Assembly (NCBI GenBank): GCA_963677475.2
Contig: CAXXQD010000023.1
Location: forward strand, 186,001-250,000
Source of the DNA: JABMQB01 sp963677475
GTDB lineage: Bacteria; Bacteroidota; Bacteroidia; Bacteroidales; Prolixibacteraceae
Length of the DNA stretch: 64,000 nt
Reading direction: 5' to 3'
Made by a program: the position numbers and the translations under genes. Below are positions 1 through 9,341 of this stretch, piece by piece (the stretch's first letter is position 1; every line of letters begins with the position of its first letter). The notes beneath the pieces were generated by a model, which was given only the letters and a program-made list of their open reading frames with translations, was not told the DNA's origin and ran no database searches.

Positions 1-1211
1 CGCAAAGTATAGGCAGTTTGCAGATATCCATCAGGCTCTTGGGCTGACAAAATAATCGGTATCCACTCCTCCAGGGTTGCTTTCATTTTCTCCTGTGCCT
101 TTATTATTTCCACATCACCCTGTGGGTCAACCATTAAGGCAATACACATAGACTCAACTGTTTGGTGTACCCAGGCATTTGAAAATACATAACCAAGATG
201 CTTGCCATGAGGTTCCCCGCGCAATGCTTTTGCCGATTCTATGAAATTATCAATTCCTCCTTCACCAAGTTCTAAATCTGTTCGGTTAATCTGGTCAATG
301 CAATATGGAATCCAACTTACTATTAATGCCTTTGCCCTGTCGTTCCACAATGGGTTATCAATTTTATATTTTTTGGTGTAAACAACATCCAGGCGTTTTT
401 TTTCTAAAGATGGATGTACTTTTACGTGGAAAGTAGCCGACGATTGCAACAATCCTTCTTTTACGGTCATTTTAAGGACATAATCTCCCAATTCAGAAAA
501 TTTTGCAGTAGTGTGCGGTGAATTTGCATCTTCAATTGCGACCTCTCCCGGTCCGGAAACTTTGCTCCAGGAAACTTCATCTACTTGGGTAACCGACTTA
601 TACCCGCCCGACAAATAAGTTTTCCCATTGATCATTACATCCCTGTCGGCAACATCGTTAATTACAGGAGGTTGATCAGGCGATCCGGGTGCCTGAAATA
701 CAAGCCATTCCATCATATTCATTTGTAAAATAAGGGCAGAGTCTGCTTCAATTCGCAGCTTGTCCGTGGAAATCCGGTCAAAAGTGATCAAATTATACTT
801 TCCATTTTCCGGGGCTGCTAACGATTGGTTTTTAACTGGCACGAAATCGTTTCCATTCCAATATTTTATTTGTATTGCTTTGGGCAGGGTAATAACATTA
901 TAAAAATCCCAAAAGAAAATTGCGATTTCTTTGGTTTCCACTGGATTGGCCCATTCGTACTGTACCCATTGATTTACAGGGGGGTTCCATCTTCCATTTC
1001 GGGTTGGATTAAACCTGCTTGAATCGGTTGGTGTTAAACCATCGGATAAATTATCCAAACGATTATATCCCAAAGATCCGCTTGCAGTTGCAACCTTTGC
1101 CAAGTTCTTCTCAGCAGTCAACCGTTCGTTTATTTGGCTCGATACCGGAAGTGAACAGGCAAATAGAAAGGCAACCACTACATAAGTCAGGAATGTTCTT
1201 TTTCGGTTCAT
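1..1211 (-). CDS. GH127-like glycoside hydrolase (beta-L-arabinofuranosidase family), N-terminal part
   Basis: The reading frame is open from an ATG at 1211 to the left window edge (403 codons), so the C-terminus is missing. The N-terminus has a Sec signal, with LFAC around residues 16-19 a possible lipobox. Residues about 35-175 look like a discoidin/galactose-binding domain, and about 180-270 like an Ig/PKD-type domain. From about 290 the sequence resembles the start of a DUF1680/GH127 catalytic domain, ending in the family-like motif AQEPDGYLQT. Known members remove beta-L-arabinofuranose from plant or algal glycans; periplasmic or surface action is inferred from the signal. The substrate cannot be told from this fragment. 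Confidence 0.72.
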   Translation of the reverse strand, partial: MNRKRTFLTYVVVAFLFACSLPVSSQINERLTAEKNLAKVATASGSLGYNRLDNLSDGLTPTDSSRFNPTRNGRWNPPVNQWVQYEWANPVETKEIAIFFWDFYNVITLPKAIQIKYWNGNDFVPVKNQSLAAPENGKYNLITFDRISTDKLRIEADSALILQMNMMEWLVFQAPGSPDQPPVINDVADRDVMINGKTYLSGGYKSVTQVDEVSWSKVSGPGEVAIEDANSPHTTAKFSELGDYVLKMTVKEGLLQSSATFHVKVHPSLEKKRLDVVYTKKYKIDNPLWNDRAKALIVSWIPYCIDQINRTDLELGEGGIDNFIESAKALRGEPHGKHLGYVFSNAWVHQTVESMCIALMVDPQGDVEIIKAQEKMKATLEEWIPIILSAQEPDGYLQTAYTL

Positions 1212-1394
1212 TTTTGTTGGTTTTATGATTTATTGTTTACAATCTGAAATTAAGTTCAAGGTAGAACTTGCAATTCTAAAAAATTGTAACGTAGGTCATA
1301 AGGACAAAAACTTTTCCCGAAAATCCTTTTCAAAAACGAAATTGAATCAACAAATTAGTGCTTCAGTTTTTACAGATATTAAATCCAGTCGCGA

Positions 1395-3071
1395 TTATTC
1401 TTTTACGATTTTTTCCCGCCATATGCCTTTTTCATTTGTGATGGTTAACAAATACAATCCATTTGCATAATCCGAAAAATCAATCTCTTTGGAAGGATCA
1501 AGCACCTCTGTTTTCAACAATACCCCGTTCTGGGTATAAACTCTTGCAATACCAGTTTGAATACCTGTTTTTAATTCAATCCTGACTTTTCCTTTGGTTG
1601 GGTTGGGATAAGCTGAAATTGTATTCAATTCATCTAATGGTGAACTTACCGGAATAAAAGCTTGCCAGAAATAATCCGTCCGGCTACTGTTTTGCCAGGC
1701 ATTATCGTAAGTACTCCACCACTGGCTGTATTCCCAGCTCCTATATCCAATTGCCTCCTCAAAAAAGTCAAAAGACCTTGAACTATTCTCCCATTGAGAT
1801 GCCTCGCTATTCCAGCTTTGGCATAACGATTCTACTTCATCGTTGTTAGAATTATAAACATAATCACATTGGTTAAGATCCGTCCATTGCCCGGCTTCAG
1901 TATCCCATTCCTGGTCTTTTTCCTTGGTTAAATTTCCATTTGCATCGTAAACGTAGCTTGTTTGAGAACTATTTTCCCAAGTACCATCTGTTGCTGATTT
2001 TACATAAGGGAAATAGTTCTGTGCAGCAATTGTCGCAGAACTTGATTCGGGAACGATAAAATACTGGCTAAACATTAGTATCAGGTACAGTGCTGCATTA
2101 TAAGAATAAGCTGTTCGATAATAATTCACCCATTGATTGGAATCAAAAGAAAGAATCTCAAAAAGGACCAAGTACAAGCCATAACTATTGGAACCCGAGG
2201 TATAAATCATGGAACCCGAAGTTGAGCCTGATTTTGTGGTTGTTGCACTAGCTGACAAATCTTCATAGTGGTAAACAAGCTTTAAATCATTTACCCAGGT
2301 TCCATCACTAGTACTCCAATTTTGAATGGTAACCATTCTTACATTTCCTTCCCATGCATATAGTTGATTTGAACTATTCACCCAGGCAGAAGAACCGCTG
2401 CTCCATGTTTCAGTTGTTACCTGGGTTAAAACACCTTCGTTATCGTAATATTGCTTAATTCTGGATTCGTTTACCCACTCTTGCGTTACGCTGTTCCAAT
2501 CCTGATCAATCCGTTGAGTGAGTTGCCCATTTTCGTTACGGGTATAAATGCTTTTACTTCCGAAACTAAAGTTATTTGAATATTCACTCCAGTTTTTTGA
2601 GTACAATACCTTCAAATTACCAGCATCGTCACTTTGCTCAAAATAACTGGTATCAGCCCACACTTGTGTTGCTGTATTCCACGGAAACTGAACATATTTT
2701 TTCCTTGCCATGCCATCATCCATATAGCTTATTTCACCCTTAAGTTTATTAATCCAAGATGAGCTTTCCGTATCGTAATAATGCTGTAATAAACTGGTGA
2801 TGTTCCCATGTTCATTACGTGCCATATTTTTTACCCGAAAATTGATCATCCATTCATCTCCTTCGCCAGAATAATAATATACAGAATCCTGCACATAAAT
2901 TTCACTCACACTAAAAACGTCTTCAATTTCTTCTGGTTCCACCAAAGGTATTTCGGAGTTTAACAGGTAATTTTCTAAACCAGGTGCCAGTAATTTTGAT
3001 TGGATACATGGTTGGGCCATAAGCGCAGAAATGCTTAAGACAAATGCCATCAGGGAAATGATTTTTTTCAT
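1395..3071 (-). CDS. Secreted repeat protein with T9SS type A C-terminal sorting domain
   Basis: 558 aa. An N-terminal Sec signal ends near ALMAQ. The body is a tandem array of roughly 30-45-residue units with a recurring pattern W(N/S)...W(V/E)N(S/E)S followed by Y.Y and often G(Q/V/N)LT, rich in Trp, Tyr, Asn and Ser, resembling degenerate YD/RHS-like repeats. The last ~75 residues form a typical Por-secretion sorting domain (AYPNPTKGKVRIEL, NGVLL, YANGLYLLTI, ending EKIVKE). The protein should cross the inner membrane by Sec and the outer membrane by the type IX system, then be attached to or released from the surface. The ligand or enzymatic role is unknown. It lies downstream of no obvious partner gene. 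Confidence 0.85.
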   Translation of the reverse strand: MKKIISLMAFVLSISALMAQPCIQSKLLAPGLENYLLNSEIPLVEPEEIEDVFSVSEIYVQDSVYYYSGEGDEWMINFRVKNMARNEHGNITSLLQHYYDTESSSWINKLKGEISYMDDGMARKKYVQFPWNTATQVWADTSYFEQSDDAGNLKVLYSKNWSEYSNNFSFGSKSIYTRNENGQLTQRIDQDWNSVTQEWVNESRIKQYYDNEGVLTQVTTETWSSGSSAWVNSSNQLYAWEGNVRMVTIQNWSTSDGTWVNDLKLVYHYEDLSASATTTKSGSTSGSMIYTSGSNSYGLYLVLFEILSFDSNQWVNYYRTAYSYNAALYLILMFSQYFIVPESSSATIAAQNYFPYVKSATDGTWENSSQTSYVYDANGNLTKEKDQEWDTEAGQWTDLNQCDYVYNSNNDEVESLCQSWNSEASQWENSSRSFDFFEEAIGYRSWEYSQWWSTYDNAWQNSSRTDYFWQAFIPVSSPLDELNTISAYPNPTKGKVRIELKTGIQTGIARVYTQNGVLLKTEVLDPSKEIDFSDYANGLYLLTITNEKGIWREKIVKE

Positions 3072-3263
3072 TGGTTTTTTATTAGAAGATTTTCACGGGA
3101 ATTTACGGAAATTATTGCAAAACCACTTCCTTTTTCATACTTAAATTGACAATAATTTGATTTCATATCCCCTGTTTTAGGGTTAAAAAAATGATTAAGT
3201 TTTCAACGTCAATTTGTTAGTTATTGGGCATAGCGAACCGCCTGATTTAATCAATGTTTTAGT

Positions 3264-3271
3264 TATATTTG
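3264..3271 (+). promoter_or_regulatory. Predicted Bacteroidota -7 element for parE-like gene
   Basis: TATATTTG matches the Bacteroidota TAnnTTTG -7 consensus. It lies 18 bp before the ATG at 3290, so transcription would begin around 3277. A weak CCTG sits 19 bp upstream in the -33 position. The position of this element argues against the longer TTG start at 3269. Confidence 0.5.
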
Positions 3272-3289
3272 TGGCAAATTGCAGATATT

Positions 3290-5125
3290 ATGACTCCAAA
3301 GTATGATGAAGGAAGTATTAGGACGCTGGATTGGCAGGAACATATCAGGAAACGCCCTGGAATGTACATTGGAAAGTTGGGGGATGGATCTTCAACAGAC
3401 GATGGAATCTATGTGTTGCTAAAAGAAGCATTGGACAACTCCATTGATGAATTTATGATGGGGTTTGGGAAAAAAATTGAGGTTGGCATTGAGCAAGACA
3501 AAGTATTCGTTCGGGACTACGGCCGAGGAATACCATTGGGAAAATTGGTCGATGTAGCCAGCAAAATGAATACGGGCGCAAAATACGATTCAAAGGTTTT
3601 TAAAAAATCGGTTGGCCTAAACGGAGTTGGAATCAAAGCCGTTAATGCCCTTTCTTCTACATTTACAATTAAATCGGTTCGTGAAGGCCAGGCTAAAGAA
3701 GTTACATTTAGCAAAGGACTTATACTCGATGAGAAAGACCTTGTTGAAAAGGACCAGCAAAATGGCACAAGCATTTATTTTGAGCCTGATATCGATATTT
3801 TCAAAAACTACAAATACATCAACGATTACGTGGTTAACATGCTGAAGAATTACACATTCCTCAATGCAGGCTTAACCATTGAATTTAACGGAGAAAAATA
3901 CATTTCGAAGAATGGGTTAAAAGACCTACTCGAAGAAAACTTAAATACCGATCCTTTATATCCTGTTATTCACTTAAAAGGTGAAGATATTGAAGTTGGC
4001 ATAACTCATGGAAATCAATACGGCGAAGATTACTATTCCTTTGTAAACGGGCAACATACAACTCAAGGGGGAACACATTTGCAGGCTTTTCGTGAATCAA
4101 TTGTGAAGACAATACGTGATTTCTACAAAAAAGATTATGACCCGTCGGATATCAGGGCATCGATTATAGCTGCAGTTAGCATTAAGGTGGAAGAACCTGT
4201 ATTTGAATCGCAAACAAAAACAAAACTAGGTTCGAAAGATGTGGGGCCCGATGGACCAAGTGTTCGGCACCATGTGAGCACATTTTTACAATCGGAACTC
4301 AATAATTACCTGCATAAAAACCCAGATGTTGCCGAAGTAATCCACCGAAGGATACAAGAATCGGAACGGGAACGAAAAGCCATATCGGGCATCAAAAAGC
4401 TTGCAAAACAAAGGGCAAAAAAATCAAGCCTTCATAATAAAAAATTACGCGATTGCAGGGTTCATTTTAACAGTAAAAAAGATGACAAAGAGGAATCCAG
4501 TATTTTCATAACCGAAGGGGATTCGGCAAGTGGTTCAATCACAAAATCGCGCAATGTAAATACCCAGGCAGTTTTTAGCCTGAAAGGAAAACCACTTAAT
4601 ACCTTTGGGCTGACCAAAAAAGTTGTGTACGAAAATGAAGAATTTAACTTATTACAAGCTGCCCTGAATATCGAAGAAAGTATCGAAGATTTACGCTACA
4701 ACAAAGTAATTATTGCAACCGATGCCGATGTGGATGGAATGCACATCCGCCTATTGCTCATTACATTCTTTCTACAGTTTTTTCCGGAACTAATCCGTAA
4801 GGGGCACGTGTATATTTTACAAACCCCATTATTCAGGGTAAGGAATAAAACAAAAACTATTTATTGTTATTCGGAAGAAGAAAAAGAAAAGGCGATTACA
4901 AAACTAAAAACTAAAACTGAAATAACCCGATTCAAAGGGCTTGGAGAAATTTCGCCAGACGAATTTAAACATTTTATTGGGACCGATATGCGCTTAGATC
5001 CGGTATTGATGAAGAAGCATGAATCGGTCTCTCAAATGTTGGAGTTTTACATGGGGAAAAACACACCTGAAAGGCAAGACTTCATCATAAACAACCTTTA
5101 CATCGAAAAAGATGAGGTGGCTTAA
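3290..5125 (+). CDS. parE: Type IIA topoisomerase subunit B (topoisomerase IV/gyrase B-like)
   Basis: 611 aa from the ATG at 3290. GHKL ATPase motifs are visible: EALDN at 46-50, DYGRGIP at 76-82 and GLNGVGIKAVN near 109-119. A TOPRIM domain follows, with ITEGDSASGS near 407 and DADVDGMH near 478. The C-terminus ends in the gyrB_C-like RYKGLGE-type motif (here RFKGLGEISPDEF). The protein supplies ATP-driven strand passage together with the A subunit 69 bp downstream, relaxing or decatenating DNA. The length (no ~170-aa insertion) and pairing with a divergent A subunit fit topoisomerase IV. Bacteroidota carry gyrase and topo IV paralogues, so the exact assignment is by context. A longer TTG start at 3269 overlaps the promoter and is rejected. 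Confidence 0.9.
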   Translation: MTPKYDEGSIRTLDWQEHIRKRPGMYIGKLGDGSSTDDGIYVLLKEALDNSIDEFMMGFGKKIEVGIEQDKVFVRDYGRGIPLGKLVDVASKMNTGAKYDSKVFKKSVGLNGVGIKAVNALSSTFTIKSVREGQAKEVTFSKGLILDEKDLVEKDQQNGTSIYFEPDIDIFKNYKYINDYVVNMLKNYTFLNAGLTIEFNGEKYISKNGLKDLLEENLNTDPLYPVIHLKGEDIEVGITHGNQYGEDYYSFVNGQHTTQGGTHLQAFRESIVKTIRDFYKKDYDPSDIRASIIAAVSIKVEEPVFESQTKTKLGSKDVGPDGPSVRHHVSTFLQSELNNYLHKNPDVAEVIHRRIQESERERKAISGIKKLAKQRAKKSSLHNKKLRDCRVHFNSKKDDKEESSIFITEGDSASGSITKSRNVNTQAVFSLKGKPLNTFGLTKKVVYENEEFNLLQAALNIEESIEDLRYNKVIIATDADVDGMHIRLLLITFFLQFFPELIRKGHVYILQTPLFRVRNKTKTIYCYSEEEKEKAITKLKTKTEITRFKGLGEISPDEFKHFIGTDMRLDPVLMKKHESVSQMLEFYMGKNTPERQDFIINNLYIEKDEVA

Positions 5126-5194
5126 ACAAATCTGTTCAGGTATTTATTTCAGGTATAACAATTAATCACAGGTTTTAATTATTGTTGGAAGAAG

Positions 5195-7831
5195 ATGTCA
5201 GAAGAAAATGTAAACATAGAATTATCCAATCAGGACGAACCAATAGAGGATGTAACTTATCTGTCGGGAATGTACCGGCAATGGTTTATGGATTATGCCT
5301 CGTACGTTATTCTTGAACGGGCAGTTCCATACATTAACGATGGATTAAAACCAGTGCAAAGGCGTATTATGCATGCCATGCGTGAAATGGACGATGGCAG
5401 GTACAATAAGGTTGCCAATATTATCGGGCAAACCATGCAATACCACCCACACGGTGATGCATCCATTGGGGATGCCATGGTACAGCTTGGGCAAAAAGAA
5501 TTATTAATCGACACACAGGGAAACTGGGGAAACCTATTAACCGGAGACGGGTCGGCTGCCCCAAGGTACATTGAAGCACGCCTTTCGAAATTTGCGTTGG
5601 AAGTACTCTTCAACCCAAAAACTACCAACTGGAAATTATCGTACGATGGACGGAAAAAAGAACCAGTTACCCTTCCTGTTAAATTTCCGCTATTATTGGC
5701 TCAGGGGGTTGACGGGATTGCCGTTGGGCTCGCTTCAAAATTGTTCCCGCATAACTTTATTGAATTGCTGGATGCTTCAATTGCATTCCTAAAAGGCAAA
5801 GACTTCGAACTGGTGCCCGATTTTCCAACAGGAGGTTCGGCCGACTTTAGCAAATATAACGATGGATTGAGGGGCGGTTCAATTAAAGTACGCGCCAAAA
5901 TTGAAAAACAAGACAGTAAAACACTGATTATAAATGAGATACCTTATGGAAAAACAACCAGCTCCCTCATCGAATCAATTATTAAAGCCAACGACAAGGG
6001 CAAAATAAAAATCAAAAAAATTGATGATAACACTGCTGCCAATGTTGAAATATTAATTCATCTGGCTGCAGGAATATCGTCCGACAAAACCATTGATGCA
6101 TTATATGCCTTCACCGATTGTGAAGTTTCTTTATCGCCCAACTCATGTATTATCCAAGATGACAATCCCCTCTTTATTGGTGTTAAAGAAATTTTAAAAC
6201 GATCAGCGGATAAAACACTCCAACTCTTAAAGCTGGAGTTGGAAATAAAAAAGGGGGAGCTTGAAGAATCTTGGCATTTTGCGTCACTTGAAAAGATATT
6301 CATTGAAGAACGTATTTACAAGGATAAAAAATTTGAAGATTCTGAGAACATGGATCAGGCAGTTGCTCATATTGATAAAAGGCTGGATCCGTGGAAACCA
6401 AAACTCAAGCGCGAAATTACCCGCGACGACATCCTGAAACTGATGGAAATAAGGATGGCAAGAATCCTGAAATTCAATACCGATAAGGCGAACGATCATC
6501 TTCTGAATATTGAGGACGAAATTGCCGAGGTTCAAAACAACATCGACAATATTGTTCCATATACCATTAAATGGTTTAGCCATCTAAAAAATAAATATGG
6601 CAAAGGGCGAGAGCGAAAGACTGAAATTAGAAGCTTTGAAAATATCGTCGCATCAAAGGTTGTGGTGAAAAATGAAAAACTTTACATCGACCGCAAAGAA
6701 GGATTTATGGGCACGGGCCTTAAAAAGGACGAATATGTGTGTGATTGTTCTGATATTGACGATATTATTGTATTCAGAAAAGATGGCTCCTATTTTATCA
6801 CGAAAGTTTCCGAGAAAGCATTTATTGGGAAGTACCCCATTTATGTAGCGGTATTTAAAAAGAACGATAAACGAACCATTTACAATGCTGTTTACCGCGA
6901 TGGGAAAACAGGTTATTCGTATATGAAAAGATTCTTTGTGACAGGTGTTACCCGTGATAAAGAATACAACATCACCAAAGAAACCAAGGGGTCGCGGGTC
7001 GTTTATTTCTCTGCCAACCCCAATGGAGAAGCTGAAACCATTAAAGTTGTTCTAAAACCAAAACCCAGGATCAAAAAGCTGAATTTCGAAACCGATCTTG
7101 GCGAGTTGGCAATTAAAGGCAGGGCATCGATGGGGAATATTCTTACCAAATACGATGTCCATAAAATTTCGTTGAAAGAGAAAGGTGTTTCAACATTGGG
7201 AGGACGGAAAATTTGGTTCGATGAAGATGTAAAACGTTTGAATGCCGACAACCGCGGTAAATTCCTAGGCGAATTTTCGGGCGAAGACAAGATTCTGGTT
7301 CTCACGAAAAAGGGAAGCTACGAATTGTACAGTTACGATTTGAGTAACCATTTCACAGAAGATATCCTCTTGATTGAAAAGTTCGATCCACGAAAAATAT
7401 TGTCGGTGGTGTACTTCGATGCCGAACAAAATTATTACTACCTCAAACGCTTCGAAATTGAAGTAGTAATGAACAAGGAGATTATTTTTATTGGTGAAAA
7501 TCCGGACAATAAACTTATTAGTATTACATGGGTTCGTTACCCAAGGCTTGAAATCGAATTTAGCGGGGTAAACAACGATCGCGAAAATGAAATTATTGAG
7601 GTTGCAGAGTTTATTTCAGTTAAATCATGGAAGGCTAAAGGCAAGAGGCTAACAAATTACGAAGTTGGAAAAGTAATTGAGATTGAACCAGTAGTTAAAG
7701 ATGAAGATGACAAGCCAGAAGAGTCAGAACATGAAGGATCAAATGATACGATTGATTTAGACGATATACCATTCGAAATAAAACGACCGGATAAAAGTGC
7801 CGACCAAATGTCGCTGTTTGGTGACGATTAA
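5195..7831 (+). CDS. parC: Type IIA topoisomerase subunit A (topoisomerase IV/gyrase A-like)
   Basis: 878 aa. The winged-helix/tower core carries the catalytic Tyr at about residue 125 (AAPRYIEARL) and the HPHGDAS segment at 84-90. The C-terminal part (about 520-790) should be the DNA-wrapping beta-pinwheel but is divergent. The tail (about 800-878) is acidic and ends PDKSADQMSLFGDD. At the classical quinolone-resistance position (E. coli GyrA Ser83) this protein has Ala89, while the Asp87-equivalent is kept (Asp93). It cleaves and rejoins the DNA gate segment with the upstream B subunit; the two genes are probably one operon. Gyrase versus topo IV cannot be settled from this window alone. 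Confidence 0.88.
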   Translation: MSEENVNIELSNQDEPIEDVTYLSGMYRQWFMDYASYVILERAVPYINDGLKPVQRRIMHAMREMDDGRYNKVANIIGQTMQYHPHGDASIGDAMVQLGQKELLIDTQGNWGNLLTGDGSAAPRYIEARLSKFALEVLFNPKTTNWKLSYDGRKKEPVTLPVKFPLLLAQGVDGIAVGLASKLFPHNFIELLDASIAFLKGKDFELVPDFPTGGSADFSKYNDGLRGGSIKVRAKIEKQDSKTLIINEIPYGKTTSSLIESIIKANDKGKIKIKKIDDNTAANVEILIHLAAGISSDKTIDALYAFTDCEVSLSPNSCIIQDDNPLFIGVKEILKRSADKTLQLLKLELEIKKGELEESWHFASLEKIFIEERIYKDKKFEDSENMDQAVAHIDKRLDPWKPKLKREITRDDILKLMEIRMARILKFNTDKANDHLLNIEDEIAEVQNNIDNIVPYTIKWFSHLKNKYGKGRERKTEIRSFENIVASKVVVKNEKLYIDRKEGFMGTGLKKDEYVCDCSDIDDIIVFRKDGSYFITKVSEKAFIGKYPIYVAVFKKNDKRTIYNAVYRDGKTGYSYMKRFFVTGVTRDKEYNITKETKGSRVVYFSANPNGEAETIKVVLKPKPRIKKLNFETDLGELAIKGRASMGNILTKYDVHKISLKEKGVSTLGGRKIWFDEDVKRLNADNRGKFLGEFSGEDKILVLTKKGSYELYSYDLSNHFTEDILLIEKFDPRKILSVVYFDAEQNYYYLKRFEIEVVMNKEIIFIGENPDNKLISITWVRYPRLEIEFSGVNNDRENEIIEVAEFISVKSWKAKGKRLTNYEVGKVIEIEPVVKDEDDKPEESEHEGSNDTIDLDDIPFEIKRPDKSADQMSLFGDD

Positions 7832-7845
7832 TAAAAAACAATTTC

Positions 7846-8361
7846 ATGAGGATATATTTAATTGGATATATGGGGTGTGGAAAATCAACCCTGGGGCGAA
7901 GGCTGGCAGCCGAAATGGATCTTCAGGTGATTGACATGGATACCTACATTGAAGAACGCAATTACAAAACCATCCCACAAATATTCGAAGAAGAAGGCGA
8001 AGAAATTTTTCGCAAGAAGGAACAAAAAGCCCTGCATGAACTTACCGAATTTACGGATGTGGTAATTGCCACAGGTGGTGGAGCACCATGCTTTTTTGAT
8101 AATATGGAAGTCATGAACAAAACCGGGGTAACCATTTTTATGGATATTGATCCCTCAATTTTAGCTGATCGTTTATTAAAATCGAAAACCGAAAGGCCAC
8201 TAATAAAAGGAAAATCGAAGGAAGAACTGATCGCTTTTATTGATGAAAACCTGGCTAAGCGACGGGCTTTTTATAGCAAAGCCATGCTAACGGTTAATAA
8301 GCCAGATATTGAAACCCACTTGCTCAAAGAAGAAATCATCAAGGCATTTAACCAGCACTAA
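7846..8361 (+). CDS. aroK: Shikimate kinase
   Basis: 171 aa, the usual size. The P-loop GYMGCGKST spans residues 7-15; DMDTYIEE (about 30-37) is the shikimate/Mg2+ region; GGGAP near 79-83 is the shikimate-binding loop; the LID Arg lies in KTERPLI. It phosphorylates shikimate at the 3-hydroxyl with ATP in aromatic amino-acid synthesis, in the cytoplasm. It starts 14 bp after the topoisomerase A gene, so it is likely cotranscribed with it. Confidence 0.95.
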   Translation: MRIYLIGYMGCGKSTLGRRLAAEMDLQVIDMDTYIEERNYKTIPQIFEEEGEEIFRKKEQKALHELTEFTDVVIATGGGAPCFFDNMEVMNKTGVTIFMDIDPSILADRLLKSKTERPLIKGKSKEELIAFIDENLAKRRAFYSKAMLTVNKPDIETHLLKEEIIKAFNQH

Positions 8362-8372
8362 AACAAAATAAA

Positions 8373-9200
8373 CTATTTGTCTTTGGCGACCCGAAAGCCA
8401 TAGTTTAAACTGGCATACTTGGGCGAATAGCTCAACCTAAAGTCGTTTGTACAAAAATGTTTGTGCACAAACCAGCTTCCTCCCCTTAAAACATTATCGG
8501 TATCCGAAAAGTTTTTAGGTCGGTCAGCCTTATCAATATGTTTATTTTCGTAGTACCAATCGCTACACCATTCCCACACATTTCCCGACATATCGTATAT
8601 TCCAAGTTCGTTTGGTTTTTTCAAACCAACAGGATGAACCCTTTCCTCTGCATTGTCGACATACCAGGCCACCTCATCGATTGAATCGCTACCACTATAC
8701 AAATATCCCTTTGTGCGAACGCCTCCCCTGGCGGCAAATTCCCATTCTTTTTCACTGGGCAAACGTACCCCTGCCCAATTACAATAGGCATTTGCTCCAA
8801 ACCAGGTCACCATCACAACCGGACAGTTGTCTGAGGGAATAAATTCATTTGCCTCAAACACAAACTCTCCGTTTTTGTATGTTACCGGACAGTCATGGTC
8901 CTGAATTAAAATGTAGTCAACTTCCCCAAATTCAGGGTCTAAAAATACACCTGTGCTGTCGCATCCAATCGAATTTAAAAATTCAATAAATTGCTTATGT
9001 ATAATCTCAATTTTTGAGATGTAAAAACTTTCCACCTTGACTTCATTTTCCGTCCAATATTTTTCCGATTCATCGGTAAAGTCCTTCAAAACAAAGGTGC
9101 CTCCTTCCACAAAAACAAAATCATCTTTTAGCTCCTTTTCAGGGAAAGAAAAAGACAAAAGTAGCAAGTCAACGAGTAAGAATAAAAATAAACGCATCAT
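8373..9200 (-). CDS. SUMF1/formylglycine-generating-enzyme-fold protein, secreted
   Basis: 275 aa with an N-terminal hydrophobic signal (LFLFLLVDLLLLSFSF). Family hallmarks run in order: RLPSEKEWEFAARGG, YDMSGNVWEWCSDWY, LRGGSW and NYGFRVAK near the C-terminus. In true FGE enzymes two Cys follow the RGGS motif with HxxxC spacing. Here the first is Val and only the second (HKHFC) remains, so sulfatase maturation is unlikely. It may be a structural or ligand-binding SUMF1 homologue of the kind common in Bacteroidota envelopes. It converges on aroK with an 11-bp gap. Confidence 0.85.
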   Translation of the reverse strand: MMRLFLFLLVDLLLLSFSFPEKELKDDFVFVEGGTFVLKDFTDESEKYWTENEVKVESFYISKIEIIHKQFIEFLNSIGCDSTGVFLDPEFGEVDYILIQDHDCPVTYKNGEFVFEANEFIPSDNCPVVMVTWFGANAYCNWAGVRLPSEKEWEFAARGGVRTKGYLYSGSDSIDEVAWYVDNAEERVHPVGLKKPNELGIYDMSGNVWEWCSDWYYENKHIDKADRPKNFSDTDNVLRGGSWFVHKHFCTNDFRLSYSPKYASLNYGFRVAKDK

Positions 9201-9266
9201 ACAATAGAAGTTAATATCAGAATAAAGATAGGCAAAACATGAATTTATTTGAAGGCAATATTCAGA

Positions 9267-9298
9267 TTTTGTATAATCCGATCATTCTGATAACTTTA
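9267..9298 (+). promoter_or_regulatory. Predicted Bacteroidota promoter for the DUF819 gene
   Basis: TTTTG at 9267-9271, a 19-bp spacer, then TAACTTTA at 9291-9298. This matches the -33/-7 arrangement with one mismatch in the last base of TAnnTTTG. The start codon follows 43 bp downstream. Confidence 0.45.
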
Positions 9299-9341
9299 TA
9301 GGAATTCTTCACTCACCAGCTAATAACTAAATCGAACAGCT

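Noticed and set aside
3269..3289. Upstream TTG start extending ParE by seven codons
   Set aside because: It lies in the predicted -7 promoter element, and the ATG at 3290 begins the family-like sequence.
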